From Nectonema munidae (Eukaryota > Nematomorpha > Nectonematoida > Nectonematidae): a DNA stretch of 64,000 nt. Below the pieces are notes generated by a model, which was given only the letters and a program-made list of their open reading frames with translations, did no database searches and was not told where the DNA came from. Below are positions 23,230 to 34,875 of this stretch, piece by piece; the stretch's first letter is position 1; the number at the start of each line of letters is the position of its first letter. The position numbers and the translations under genes are program-made. The DNA lies in NCBI GenBank assembly GCA_030549495.1, contig JAUIRK010001034.1, forward strand, positions 558,001-622,000, written 5' to 3'.

Positions 23230-23660
23230 CTCGGATATTAATAAGTTTTTATAAATATTATTAATTTGATGTATATATATTTCAACCATGCTGAATTAAG
23301 TGGTGATTTCCATTTTTATCATCAAAATCAATCAAACCTGTCAAAAAATTGATTTATATTTGACAGCTCACCTCAAAAAGAAACTTTTTATCTAAATAAT
23401 TATATAAAGTTTTTTACACATATATACCCATTTTCAAGAATGCCAAATTCAGTGGTGATGTCCATTTTTGATCAAAATCAATTAAACCTGTCAAAAATGA
23501 TTTGAATAAGACAGCCCATGGCAAAATTAAAAATTTTATTATTATAAAAAGTTTTTTATACATATATATTCAATTTCAAGTACATAGAATTTAGTGTGAT
23601 ATTTATTTTTTTTTTGAAAATATAATTAAACCTGTCAAAAAATTGATTAAACTTACAGTA
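23230..23660. repeat. Three diverged tandem units of about 150 bp
   Basis: GAATTAAGTGGTGATTTCCA (about 23293), AATTCAGTGGTGATGTCCA (about 23446) and GAATTTAGTGTGATATTTA (about 23587) each precede an AAACCTGTCAAAAA motif (about 23334, 23484, 23628). Spacings are about 150 and 144 bp. The units also share TATACATATATAT segments. Confidence 0.62.
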
Positions 23661-26600
23661 TGTAATTTTGCTATTTTCTGCAATCTGTGTTCGAAAAGTT
23701 TATTTTGAACAGATTTTACTTTCTTTGAAAGCATTCTGATAAAAGAATATTCTTGATGATTTTAGGATTTTTTATCAGGTGTTATGGAGACATTTTCAGC
23801 CTGAATAATTGTCATCCAATCCCAATTCGAAAGTTTTTTTCTGATGAAATCATTCGGGATGTTCATTGTTCAATTACAAAAAGTTATCGACCTTCTTCAT
23901 CTAAAAGACTCTCTCTTTCACGCAAAGGATAAAGAAGGGCAAATCCAATTTAAATTAAAAAATATCTTGATAGTGCCTGAATCCTCACATATTGGCATCT
24001 GTGCCATTTTTGATAACTCTCTTATTCCTAGTAAGGTTATGTTAGAAAATATATAGTGATTGATTTTTTTTCAAATGTAAATATCCTCCTCAAGACTTTA
24101 AAAATAAAAATACCCCAAGGGTTGTATGCTTTATGAATGTCAATCTAGTCAAACCAAAAGTCACAAGTATCTCTGATCATGATTGATTTTAATTTCAAAA
24201 TTTTTATCAACCTCAAAATATCCCAAGTATCTCCTTATGAAAATTTTCTTCTTATTAATTATAAGAAAATTTAACTAATGTAATTTTTGCTTTACTATGC
24301 TAAACAGTGATAAAATCTTCCACAGGACAATAAAAATGTATTGATTAATTTTCATGGCGTCATAATATCTACGCAGATATTAGTTATGCCCTAATATTTA
24401 ACAAAAAATGCAAAAGATTAATAGGTGCTCAACTGTTTAAAAAATTATATTTAATTATAGGGCCCAAAGAATGAAATGAATAAATATTTCTTAATCGTAA
24501 CAATTTATATACCCTTTAAACATCAAAGAAGTAACCAATTAAAATTGGACACCAAATGTCTGGTGAGATTGGAAATTTTAAAGAAAAAAATTCAAGACTT
24601 TAGAACTTAGAATCTCGTGTTTTCGGATAAACACTGTTATGAAATTTTGGAAACTTAAATAGGTGTTAAAACATATAGTAAATTTAAGGTGGATGGAAAA
24701 AAGTTTCTCAGAGCGAATTTGTTGAGAAGGGAATGATAAGATAGTATAACAAAAATAGCGTACAAAAGTAATAACATTTCGACGTTACTAAACGGTATAA
24801 TCTTTCAGAAATATGAAAAAAGTCACTAGTATTTAACTAAGAATTCCAAGAATAAGTCTTATGAAAATCCATTTGTAAATGGTTGTACTTGTTAAAGAAA
24901 AGGTATTATAAAATGAATATAAATCTGAAGTTTGCACAAACGAATCTAAAGATTCTAAGTTTGCAACCATGGTCAATATAGAAAATCAATAACGTTGAAG
25001 CATTCTTTCGATTCAATTGGCGGTACTATCTCATATTATAATAAATCGGGTAATGTGAAGATGAGTATCTCAAATATTAATAACCAATGTAACGATGAAA
25101 ACACTAAAAAACCAATGACATTAAAATTTTTCAAAATGGATGCAACAAACACGCAATAACAGTTCATACATATGCTCAAAAACTTTTATGAATCGATAAA
25201 ACGTTCAAGTTTACTGAGCTAACGATGATATTAAAATTTAATTATGCCTGATGCGTTAAATTGTCCTCGAAAATGTGAAGCGCATTTGTGGAACTAAAAT
25301 TTAAGAACTTTACATAATTCAGAAATTCGTATACAAGTTGAAATGAAGATGGATCTCAAGTGTTTCCCCATCATTACTGAATTTCAGATTTGAAACAAAA
25401 GAAATTCGAAAATTTAGGTCTTTTGCCTCTCATATAGTTTCGCAAATAATGGAGTCCATATAATGAGTCTATTTTCGCTAATGTAAAATTTTTAATTTTT
25501 TAGTACATCGAGCTCTTGTTAGAGTTCAGAACACTAAAACTGTACAAACAACATCGCGAAAAGTATAGGTAAATTGTTTTTTTGTGATCTACCTAAAGAA
25601 AAAAACACAAAATTGAATTAATTTTATTTTCCTATAAAAATTAAATAGTAGACAAAAATAAAACATTGAGATGGCCAAGGAAATGTGTAAGACGTGAAAA
25701 AATATTTTTCTTTTCTATTAAATTTTGGCATCATATTTTAAAACATTCATATAGTGACAAAAGAATATATCGACCTCCACTTACCCTTTTCATTAAAGAA
25801 AATTAATTTCAATACAAACTTACTCATACCCAAATTTTATTAGACTCAGGAGACCCCTATTTTTTAATATTCATTCTATTAGTCTTGAAAATATCAAAAA
25901 AATTGAATAGATTGAATCGTTATAATACATTACTAGAAATCTAGTAAATTGTAACTTTACTAGTTTTTGATTCAAATAACTAGCAAAATTACTAGATTTT
26001 TTTTTCAGTGGTAAATGTTTGAAATTTTATATAAAAAAATTAACTTACTAGTTATCAGACATATATATAAATCATCATCATCATCATCATGAATATAATA
26101 TGAATATATTTGAATTAATATTTACATTTTTTTCACAGTAGGCTTACTATAAATGCGAAAAAATTTGTCAATTGAATTGTGTATATGTTAGAAGTGATTT
26201 GACATAATGTGCTGTTCAACTTATACTTCTAATGCAAATCTTGGTTAAAAAGGACCAATAAAAATATAAGACAATTAATTTTATTCAAAAAAAACATTTT
26301 TTGTTTCATGTTGAACCTGTCAAGTTATATTTGTGTACTTGAACCATATTTCGTTTGCTTTTAAGTTAAAAACTAACTGATTTTAATGAACTTAGACATA
26401 ACATACTGTCAAGCCTAAATTTTTTCCATTTATATTGAGTGGTTTAAAGTATTATTTTGCTTTAAAGTCTCCATTTATACTGTTCTAAACTCATTATTTT
26501 AACTTTAAGAAAGTTATTTTGATATTCAATTTATTTTAAAATGATTCTATTATTTGTAGGGTCAGTCCACAAAAAAACCAGAAAATAAACTTTGCGATTT

Positions 26601-26694
26601 AAAATTTTTATTTTTGCGCCTTCAAATATCAATAGTATAAAAAAGTTTTCCTATACTTTAAGTTAACAAAAATAATTATTTAAATATATAAATA
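23661..26694. other. Intergenic; no gene recognised
   Basis: A 70-codon open frame at 23844-24056 is protein-like in composition but unassigned. A short (ATC)n run lies near 26072-26090. Nothing else is supported. Confidence 0.4.
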
Positions 26695-26976
26695 TATATA
26701 AAACGGAAAAAAGAATCAAAATTTATTGAAAAAGAATTTTCAAATATTTTTGAACACGACTGTGTCCTTTTTCAAGAGAATAGGAGTAAAACTAAATGAG
26801 GAAGTCTTTGAACTTTGACTTCTTCATTTAGTTAGAATATTTTTGAGAAGTCTTTGAACTTTGACTTCTTCATTTAGTTTTACTCATATTCTCTTGAAGA
26901 AAGGAAACAGTCGTGTTCGAAAATATTTGAAAATTCTTTTTCAATAAATTTTGATTCTTTTTTCCGTTTTATATAC
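26695..26976. repeat. Near-perfect 280-bp palindrome (fold-back element)
   Basis: TATAAAACGGAAAAAAGAAT at the left end is mirrored by its reverse complement at about 26950-26976. The arms run about 105 bp with few differences (for example AACACGACTGTGTCC versus GGAAACAGTCGTGTT). The centre holds two direct copies of GAAGTCTTTGAACTTTGACT. It resembles a fold-back MITE. Transcription would give a long hairpin RNA. Confidence 0.82.
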
Positions 26977-27084
26977 AATTATATACTACAAATGAATCAC
27001 CAAACTTGCATTTTTTTCTATTAAATATATAAAGATACTTTTACATTTTATGTGTCATTAAGGATCAATATTTTCTTTTGTTAC

Positions 27085-27135
27085 TTAACCCTTTTTTTGG
27101 CAAGGGGCGGATTCCGCCCCCCCCCCCCCTAAAAT
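27085..27135. mobile_element. Possible piggyBac-type left end
   Basis: TTAACCCTTTTTTTGGCAAG is followed by GGGGCGGATTCCGCCCC, a near-palindrome, and a C run. TTAA-CCC ends are typical of piggyBac elements, and a piggyBac transposase relic starts 1.2 kb downstream. No matching right end was found, so the link is tentative. Confidence 0.35.
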
Positions 27136-27621
27136 TTTTATTGAAAAATATGTTTGATGACCTCATGTGTTTTTCGTGATATTTAGAGACTTTTTATATT
27201 TATATTTCGTTGTTCATTTAGGAAAATTAAGAAAAAATTTTGTGAAGTCTGAATATTTATAAAGTGAACTTATTTGATCAACAATTGCTCGAAACATAGA
27301 GAGTGGAATTAATGGCTTTAAAAACAAGTGTATAAATTTTTTTGTTTTAAGGATGAGATAAAAGTCATTTTTTGTCAGAAACTGAATCTAAAAGGGGTAA
27401 AATTATCAGCAGGTCAATGACCCTAAATGATGTTTTTGCAATATTCTAGTATATAATGCCTAATCCGTACGCTTTGTCTCAAATGAAAAGTTTGTCTTAT
27501 CAATTTGGGACAGACTTTACAAGTTTTATTTGAAAGTGACGAATTTTGTAACGAAACATTAGTGAGAATAGCCAGCCACGTTATAAATATACTTTATTCG
27601 CCTATTTTTACCTGTGTAAAC

Positions 27622-27660
27622 CAGGGACGCACATCCTCAAAATTATTGAAGCGAGTCTTT
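27622..27660. mobile_element. Solo end of the 34.6-kb hAT family
   Basis: CAGGGACGCACATCCTCAAA then ATTATTG matches the left end of the element at 34637 (one base differs in the first 20). No second end is visible nearby. Confidence 0.55.
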
Positions 27661-28286
27661 TTTACGATAATTTTTATAAAAAATTATAAATAAATAACAG
27701 CTTATAAAATAATTAACAGTAATTTAAAAATAGTTTTCAAAAATTCAAATAAGGATTCAATTTAACAGATGCATATATCTCAGTAGCAGCTACTTTTCCG
27801 TCCCCTTTTCTTTCGTGTAGGCACAAAAATATGTAATCCACATAAGCTTGTGAAGAAAACATAAAACAGCGATGTTATGACACGAAGGAAATTTTTCATA
27901 TAAAGACGCAGCTTTCTCTTTTGTAGAATTTGATTTAGCCATCTCTTGTAGTGATGCAAGAATAAATAACTATTGTATAACAATCAATTTTATATAAAAA
28001 TGACGTAATCAGAAAGAATTTATGCACGTCTGGCTAACATGTGGTTTGTTTATCACAAATGATATATTAGTGAATCACTATAATGTCCATCAATCATGTA
28101 TCGAATTTTCATATTTACTATATCATATCAGCATCGCATTCATATACGCCAAAATTTGCATGGTTTGCAAAATCATCCCATTATAAGAAATTGTCATTCA
28201 TTCCATTCTTCTGAAACTCAATATACACTTTGTATTTACCTCAGCAAGTTTTCCCGATACGCATAGTGAGGTAAGACTTTCTTGTT
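27661..28286. other. AT-rich spacer before the piggyBac ORF
   Basis: No feature recognised; may contain the 5' part of the piggyBac element, whose border I cannot set. Confidence 0.35.
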
Positions 28287-29285
28287 TTGTTTCTTTTTAT
28301 TCATACTAACATTGCAGAACTGTCTTTCTATGAGCAAGCAAAAAAACAACCAAAAATACGTTGTGAATCCAACAAAGATTCTGAAGAGATGCTCTTTCCA
28401 AAAGAAGACGTAGAGAATATTTTTGATATTTTTCAAAGTTTAGAGAAGCAAAGCACCGCAGAATGTGGTACAAGTGAAAGTGAGAATGATTTGATGTATA
28501 AAGAGTTCTGCTCCACCGATGAAGATGAGTCTCCAGAAAAGTCAGTGCTTTCTAATGATTTTGATCTAAGAACTTTTACTGAGGAGACAAGTTCTTCCAG
28601 ATTTCATTATGTTGACGATCTACTTGATGAGTCTAGATATATTACTTTAAACAGAACAGAAGAGAAAAATTTTGAGAGTATTTTTAGGATAAATTTAAAA
28701 GAAAAAAATGAGGGTCTTAGTGATAGGCATTTGCTTTGGTCAACGGTAATTCCTTTAAGAATTGGAAGGCAGACGAGGGAAAATATAATTAGAGGGGGGA
28801 CAGGACTAAAACAAAATGTTAGCGTAGATTCCCCTAAAGATTGCTTAGAGTTGTTTTTAAGCCAAGAAATAATTGAAGATGTTTTGAAATTTACAAACAT
28901 TTACATTGAAAATAATGATAGAATGCATTCAAGCCATTCGCGCAGTCAGCACATTAAACTTGTTGATTTGCCTGAAATGCTTGCATATATAGGATTGACA
29001 TATTTGAGAGGAATTTTAAGGCAGAACTTTTTAAGAGTGAATTTTCTTTGGTCAGATTTGGGCTGTCCACTTTTTTCAAGTGTTATGAGTATGAAAAGGT
29101 TTTATTTTTTAAACAAAAACTTATGTTTTGATGATCCATCAACGAGAGATGAAAGATGGAAAAAAGATAGATTTGCTGCTTTTCGCGAAATTTTTGAAAT
29201 TTTTAACGTTAATTGTTGTAAGTACATGAGGCCTAGTGCTTTTTTAACAATTGATGAGTCACTCTACCCATCAAAACTGTTATGA
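28287..29285 (+). pseudogene. piggyBac transposase, N-terminal half
   Basis: 332 codons. An acidic N-terminus (STDEDESPEKS) precedes the DDE_Tnp_1_7 core: SPKDCLELFLSQEIIEDVLK, KLVDLPEMLAYIGLTYLRGI, FLWSDLGCPLFSSVMSMKRF and FLTIDESLYP with the first catalytic Asp (codon at 29252). piggyBac enzymes cut at TTAA and leave no footprint. The frame stops just after SKLL, while homologous sequence resumes in another frame (FKVYNPLKPSKYGLLF, about 29285-29330, then YAGKPID near 29390). This half is therefore cut off by frameshifts and stops. The start chosen in the open frame is uncertain; the first 10 residues look non-conserved. Confidence 0.8.
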
Positions 29286-29572
29286 ATTTTAAAGTTTACA
29301 ATCCACTCAAACCTTCGAAATATGGGCTTTTGTTCTGCTCTCTAAGTCCTTTGGAGTTTCCCTACAATTTTTAATCGATTGTATACGCAGGCAAACCGAT
29401 TGATTTTATGTAAAAACTACCTTAGAAGCTGAATAGAGAAGGTTAAGCGTCACACTTCTTTAGAAGGTCTTAATAAGTATAAATAAGAAAATAAGTATAA
29501 TAAGAAATAAGTATTAATAAGTATTAATAAGAAGGTATAAGATAGATATTATACATCGCTTCCTCTCATTTA
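29286..29572 (+). pseudogene. piggyBac middle region, frameshifted and interrupted by a TAATAAG-type microsatellite
   Basis: Homologous pieces persist in changing frames: FKVYNPLKPSKYGLLF, YAGKPIDF, and DRYYTSLPL at 29541 with the second catalytic Asp. Between about 29465 and 29540 an AT-rich run of AATAAGTATTAATAAG units replaces part of the expected protein. Confidence 0.7.
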
Positions 29573-30418
29573 ATGGCTCTATGTAAAGAGAAAATTACAT
29601 GCATTGACACAATCATGCCCTCAAGAAGAGGAGTTCCAGAAGGAATAAAGGATGTGAGTGGTAGAGAAAATTTTTCTTATAAAGTTTGTTGGGAAAAATA
29701 TTTTTACAAGTATCTATGTTTGAATAGCTACCTAGTTAAGCAGAAATCACGTTTTAAAAATATTTTAATTGCTTCATCATTACCTCCGATTTATGGAGTG
29801 ACAAAAGATGCAATCAAAAAACCAGCAATATATAAACTTTACGACTATACCAAAGGTGGAATAGATATATCTGACCAGCGAATTTCATATGGTTCTTCTG
29901 TGAGAAAAAGTAAAAAATGGACAGCTAAAGCATGGTGTTTTTTATTGGACACTGCAAGAATCAATGCAGGAACTATCTTTTCTCTAAAAAAAGGTTTGGA
30001 ACCAAGAAAGATAGACTCGTTTTCCTTCGGTATGGAAATAGTAAAATCACTGATTATCCCTTTCATACAATCGAGATACCTCACAGGGCTCAGCAACAGA
30101 CTAAAAGCAAAAATAAACTTCTTCTTGAACTCACCTTCTCCGTCATTTAGGAGTTTGAAAGACAAAAATGGAGCAAATAGACGCTGTAGCCAATGTCTAA
30201 AGCTCATTTTTGGACCAAATTATAAAGAGAAAAAGGATAAAATCAAGAAAGTAAAGCAACAATGTCAAAAACGCGAAAAATGTTGTTGTTCCTTGCATTC
30301 TGACAACCTGTGTTTTGAGTGCTATAACAAAATCTCATTTTTGTCTATAATAAAAATATGCTTTAAATGTTTTTTCAACTATTTACAATTCAAATTAGAT
30401 ATTCAGTGGAGTAACTAG
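29573..30418 (+). pseudogene. piggyBac transposase, C-terminal half
   Basis: 281 codons. It starts at LCKEKITCIDTIMPSRRGVP, then IKDVSGRENFSYKVCWEK, and YDYTKGGIDISDQR with the third catalytic Asp (codon 29864). It continues with the W-rich KSKKWTAKAWCFLLDTARIN helix region and a C-terminal Cys cluster (RRCSQC, KCCCSLH, LCFEC; about 30180-30330) typical of the zinc-binding piggyBac tail used to bind the element ends. The last five codons and the stop come from the MITE at 30404, so the natural C-terminus may be altered. Confidence 0.8.
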
Positions 30419-30573
30419 GTTCTGTACCAATAGGCCGAGAACTTGTCCACTCAATAAACAAAAATTTCTAAACATTTTTATTAAAGTTTTGACATATTTT
30501 GACCTTAAAAATTTGCCAGAAGTAAGGCAGAGAGGGCAGCAGCCCCCTTGCTCCTATACTAGTTACGCCATTG
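30404..30573. mobile_element. Short hAT-type MITE (170 bp)
   Basis: Left end CAGTGGAGTAACTAG; right end read inward CAATGGCGTAACTAG. Flanking 8-mers tagatatt and ggtatatg match at only four positions, so the target duplication is not convincing. It sits at the end of the piggyBac frame. Confidence 0.6.
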
Positions 30574-30904
30574 GGTATATGCCAGATATCATGAGTATTC
30601 CAGTGTAAAGTAGAAAAGTTGAGAAAAACAGTTTTATCTTTTAGTTTGTGAAGTTAACTTTTTTAGATAGGAGATAAATTTTCAGTAACTAAAACTTGCT
30701 TTTTTTGGTATAGCTGTTATTAAATATTTTTAATACCTTTTTTAAAAGTAAAGTGAATTAAAAATAGAATTTATAGTCTTTTGATTGGTTTATTAGAGTT
30801 CATCGATTATTATAAACATTTCTAGAATTCTAGTATTCTAGGAGAAAAATTGTATGTAATATTTGTGTTCAGTATATAAAGTAAAAGATGATAAGAGTAT
30901 AATT

Positions 30905-31352
30905 AATTAAGAGGTGTGGGTGGAATAAGATTTTAGTGTGCGATAAGGATAGGTTCTATTTTGTTAATTAAAATGGAGATTTCTTGAAGTATAATTGGAT
31001 GTTGTAAAAAATCATATAGAGAAGTAGGAGGTTCGTTAAAGTGTAGATTACAGAAATTAAGTAGTTTAACACGTAAATCGTTATAAATTGGGCAGTAGAG
31101 GATTATGTGTAGGGGTGTTTCGATGTAGGGGCAATCAAATCTACATAATGGATTGTTGTGAAGTTTGAATCTATAGAAGTAAGAATAGGTTGGGCAGTGT
31201 GATGAGAATCACTTGATGGAGTTGCGGGAGAGAGTGATGTTTTTGTTGTGAATGGCAAAGTTTATTAAGGGTGGTGCGATATTAAGAGATGACCATGTGT
31301 TCAGTATAGATGCATGTGCGGCTTTAATGATAGTGGATAAAGGGAGAGAAGG
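30905..31352 (-). pseudogene. LINE C-terminal tail with Cys/His motif
   Basis: In the same frame after the stop: ASILNTWSSLNIAPPLINFA, then another stop near 31210, then FDCPYIETPLHIILYCPIYN. The last piece is the C-x-ET-x2-H-x4-C arrangement common at the end of this LINE class. The frame ends around 30905. Confidence 0.7.
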
Positions 31353-32741
31353 TTAGATAAAAGAATGCGTGCTTGAAGGCAGTGTTTTAGATAGTCTGTC
31401 AACACTATTGTTTTCAGTGCAGGTGGAGTGTGCGGGAGACCAATAGATTGTTATGTTGAAATAATTGGAAATTTGGATAAGTTTTGTGGCTAAGCTGTAA
31501 GAGGATTGAGGGATTTTTGGATTAAGATTTAGGGCGTTGATGATGTTTTGGGCATCGGTGTAAAAGTGTATTTGAGTAAAGTTGAGGCAGTAGATGTGAA
31601 GATTGTCTATGAGGTGATTACAGGCAGCTAAAATAGCAAGAGTTTCTGTTTCGTATGATGAGGTGTTGGAGTCAGTATGTAAGACCATAGATGTAAACGG
31701 AGTTAGAGAATTGGTGATGTAAAAGGCGTAGGCAGCTGAAGCATGGAATGCAGTTTTGGAACCGTCGGTAAAAATAAATAAGTGTTTTGTAAGAGTGGGA
31801 TCTGAGCGTTGCTTTTTGATTAGGTTGATAGCGATGTTTTTGTGTTTGCATAAGACCAGATTGTAGGACGTAATTTTAGAAGGATCAATAAGAGAGATAG
31901 GATGGATTTCAGGTGATATAGAGTAGTGGGTAAGATGTGGAATGTATTTGTTGCAGATGGTGGTAAAATATAAAAGCATTTTGGATGAGAAGGGTGTGTA
32001 TAACGTAGTGAAGTGATGGGTAGAGAGTAATGCTTTGAAAGTTTTGGAGTAATGATTTACAATTGTTAATTGTAGTTTATATAGGATAGGGAGAGTGTGC
32101 GTGAAAAGTTTGAGTTTAGAAGTTGAGGTAGTGTGATAGGCGTTTGTAATTGTGAGGAAGCAGGTGCAGAGAATTTTGTTTATGAGGGTTCTGGTATTTT
32201 GTAGTTTTAGAGTGTGACCCCATGATAGAATGCCGTATTGAATAATAGGTAAGACAATAGAAGAGTATATATATTTGGAAATTTTTGGGTGGAGACCCCA
32301 TTTGTATGATATGTCTTTTTTGAATAAGAAGATTGTAGATGTTAGTTTGGAGAGTACATTCTTTAGATGTAGAGAGAATTTTAGGTTGGATTGGAAGGTA
32401 ATGCCAAGATATTTTAGGTGAGTAACAGGTGTGATGAGATTAGATGAATTTGTGTAAAGAGGTTGTGGTGAGATTCTTTTGCGTGTAAAGTGAATTACAT
32501 TGAGCTTGGATATGTTAAAATGGATTTTGTATTTTGGTGCAAGTGTATCGATTTGGTTTAAGAGGTTAGTAGCATTGGTGATGTTTGTGTTTTGATTTGG
32601 GTTGGTAAATGTAAAGAGAATATCATCAGAATAACATTGAGCAAAGTGTGAATTAGAATTTATGTATGACAAGAGTGGATTGATGAGTTTGAGCCATAAG
32701 ATGTAAGAAAGGCAACCTCCTTGTGGTGTAAAAAGGGAGAG
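31353..32741 (-). pseudogene. LINE reverse transcriptase palm and RNase H
   Basis: Same frame as the upstream block. It has TPQGGCLSYILWLKLINPLL (motif B), QCYSDDILFTF (motif C, YSDD in place of YADD), HLKYLGITF (motif D/E) and a thumb. The RNase H domain follows: FIFTDGSKTA (Asp), SYETETLAILAACNHL (Glu), IHFYTDAQNIINAL (Asp) and IYWSPAHSTCTENNSVDRLSK. Presence of RNase H after RT points to the I/R1/LOA/Jockey-side LINEs and not L1 or RTE. The frame ends at a stop at 31353-31355 but homologous sequence carries on. Confidence 0.83.
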
Positions 32742-33350
32742 TTATTTAATGTGGATGTTGTTGTTGTGGAAGAAAATCAAAATGCGGTTGTTTAGGTAGT
32801 TTTGTATGAATTTGATAATATAAAGTGGATATTTATTTTCAATAAGATTGTGGAAGATCGCAGGGTGCCATGCAGAGTTAAACGCATTGTCGATATCTAG
32901 AAATGTGGTTATCGCAATGTTGTTGTGACTGAGGGTGTGTTCTAGGAAGAGTGAGAGGCGAGTCAATGCGAGTTCAGTGTTTCTGTTTGGGAGGTATGCA
33001 AATTGATTTGGATGAATCAAGTTGTTTTTAAATATATAGTGTAATAGGCGTTTTCTTAGTAATTTTTCTAAAATTTTGCCAAGAGTTGGAAGGATTGAAA
33101 TGGGTCGCCAGTTTTTAATTTGGTCATGGTTTCGGTTTGGTTTTGGAATGAGAATTAATTTGCAGATCTTCCAAATGTTAGGGACAAAAGCTATGTTTGA
33201 GGCAAGCGTTGTATATGTTGAGGAGGTGAGATTTGTTTTGATAATATGTAAAAGGAGAAAAAATTGGGTAGTCAAAAATGGAAAATAAAAAGTATTATTT
33301 ATTTTTTTCCCATAAGGCTCTACAATTACACATCTCATGAGAGTCTTCAC
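32742..33350 (-). pseudogene. LINE reverse transcriptase, N-terminal part
   Basis: Recognisable from about 33290: SNIAFVPNIWKICKLILIPK, KNWRPISILPTLGKILEKLL (RT fingers) and FLDIDNAFNSAWHPAIFHNL with the first catalytic Asp (motif A). The first 20 or so codons of the open frame are likely flanking sequence. The stop at 32742-32744 is a point nonsense; the same frame continues directly with LSLFTPQGGCLS (RT motif B). Confidence 0.8.
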
Positions 33351-34628
33351 CCTCTTTCTATTATTTATTTAAATATAATTTGTCTTTTTAGATTTTATAT
33401 ATGTTGGTGTTTATAATTTTTTTACATTACAATTATATTACAAGATATATAATATACTTGGACAATATATAACATGCAGAAGATCTTTTTATTCAATTTG
33501 CAGAACCAACTGTATTAGCAATAGTTTTCCTAAATCAGGCTTTTTGGATTTTGTAAGACTTATCAAATAAACAGATGGAGCATTAAGAAATCTATCAGAG
33601 AATATCCTTACCCAAATCAATTTGAATCGCTTACAACATTCTTTATCAATTATATGCAGTACATACAGAGATATACGACTATGTTTTGTAACTCATATTT
33701 AATGATTGTTTACTAATTGCTTCTTAGAATCGAATCACAAACCACTGAAAGTGGTTTATCTCCATGCTTCAGCCAACACTTCACTTTCTCAGTTTTTCCC
33801 TATTCACATCTACTTTTCGTCTCTGAAAAAAACTCTTCACACAACTTTCCAGAGGATAAAAATTTCAAATTAAATATTACATTATGCATAAAATTATGTT
33901 TGTAACTCAAAAGTCAAAAATATATTGAAATTATTAAATTAAAAATGTGCTTTTATGAGGTTGGCATATTATTTTGATGCTTTTGAAGGATTGGAGAATC
34001 TTTTCAATTAAATTTATATGTTTATTATTACATTTTATTTCAGGTAATAGTTTCCAAATTATCATAGATTATATACATATGTGAAACTTTTAAAAATATT
34101 TTTTTTTATTTTTGAAACAAAATTTTACACAGTTCAGTTTCGAAAAATGTGTGAAATAATCAAAATAAAACAGTTTAGGGAAAATATAATATATATGTAG
34201 ATCCTGTTGTGATATTCACAAGCAAATTTTAATTCAAATTTTTATATAGAAAAATTGGTGTTAGAGATCTAAATTAAAATTTTGTTAACGCAGAGTTGGA
34301 TCCAAACCGTCTTCTTACACTTGGAGTAGACTAATGTTTCTTAAAGGCGGTGTCCAGTCAAACTACTGCGCCTGATGAAATATTCAAATGAGACTCATAA
34401 TTTTTTGATACAACTATGAATGAAAAATTGTTAGAGATAATATGGCAAAGAGAGGAATTGAGATTTTTACTTGTTTAGTTATTATACTTTTAACAATAAT
34501 ATAGCCTTCACAATAATACAAAAACTCATTATTTCATTTAAATAATTTATCTAATCTCTCATATTAAAATAAAATTATAGTTATTCACAAGTAGAGTATA
34601 TTCTATTATATTTTTGTATTATGAAGAT
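33351..34628. other. Intergenic, AT-rich; nothing recognised
   Basis: Short open frames only. Lies between the LINE and the large hAT element. Confidence 0.45.
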
Positions 34629-34875
34629 ATTTAAACCAGGGGCGCACATCCTCAAAATTATTGGGGGGGGGCGAAATTTTTTTCTTGCAATTTCCAAAAT
34701 TAGTGGTCTGGAAATACCACGGGAGACCAAATATCCTTTAAAATAGAGTGTATTCAGCGCATAACCTAAAGTCCTAAATTTATAAGACTACATTATATTT
34801 TTTTTACAAAATTAGTGAATTTAAATACTATACTTCCAGCGAAAATATTTTAATTAAATTTGCATATCGAATATA

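Larger units (their letters stand above)
28287..30418 (+). mobile_element. piggyBac DNA transposon, damaged coding core
   Basis: Two open blocks (28287-29285 and 29573-30418), with a decayed stretch between them, together cover a piggyBac transposase from N to C. All three catalytic Asp regions can be located. The true element must be longer, but I cannot place both ends. A short hAT MITE has inserted at the 3' end of the coding region. Confidence 0.82.
30905..33290 (-). mobile_element. Non-LTR retrotransposon (LINE, RT plus RNase H, I/R1/LOA-like group), 5'-truncated
   Basis: On the minus strand one reading frame runs from about 33290 to about 30905 and is interrupted only by a few in-frame stops. 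It carries RT, RNase H and a C-terminal Cys/His motif, but no endonuclease upstream, so the copy is truncated at its 5' side as is usual for LINEs. No clear poly-A or target duplication could be set. Confidence 0.85.

Noticed and set aside
33076-33288. 70-codon + frame
   Set aside because: Reverse of the LINE reverse transcriptase.
31353-33350. Considering the RT gene as an LTR element
   Set aside because: No protease, integrase or LTRs. RT motif spacing with downstream RNase H and a terminal Cys/His motif fit a non-LTR LINE.
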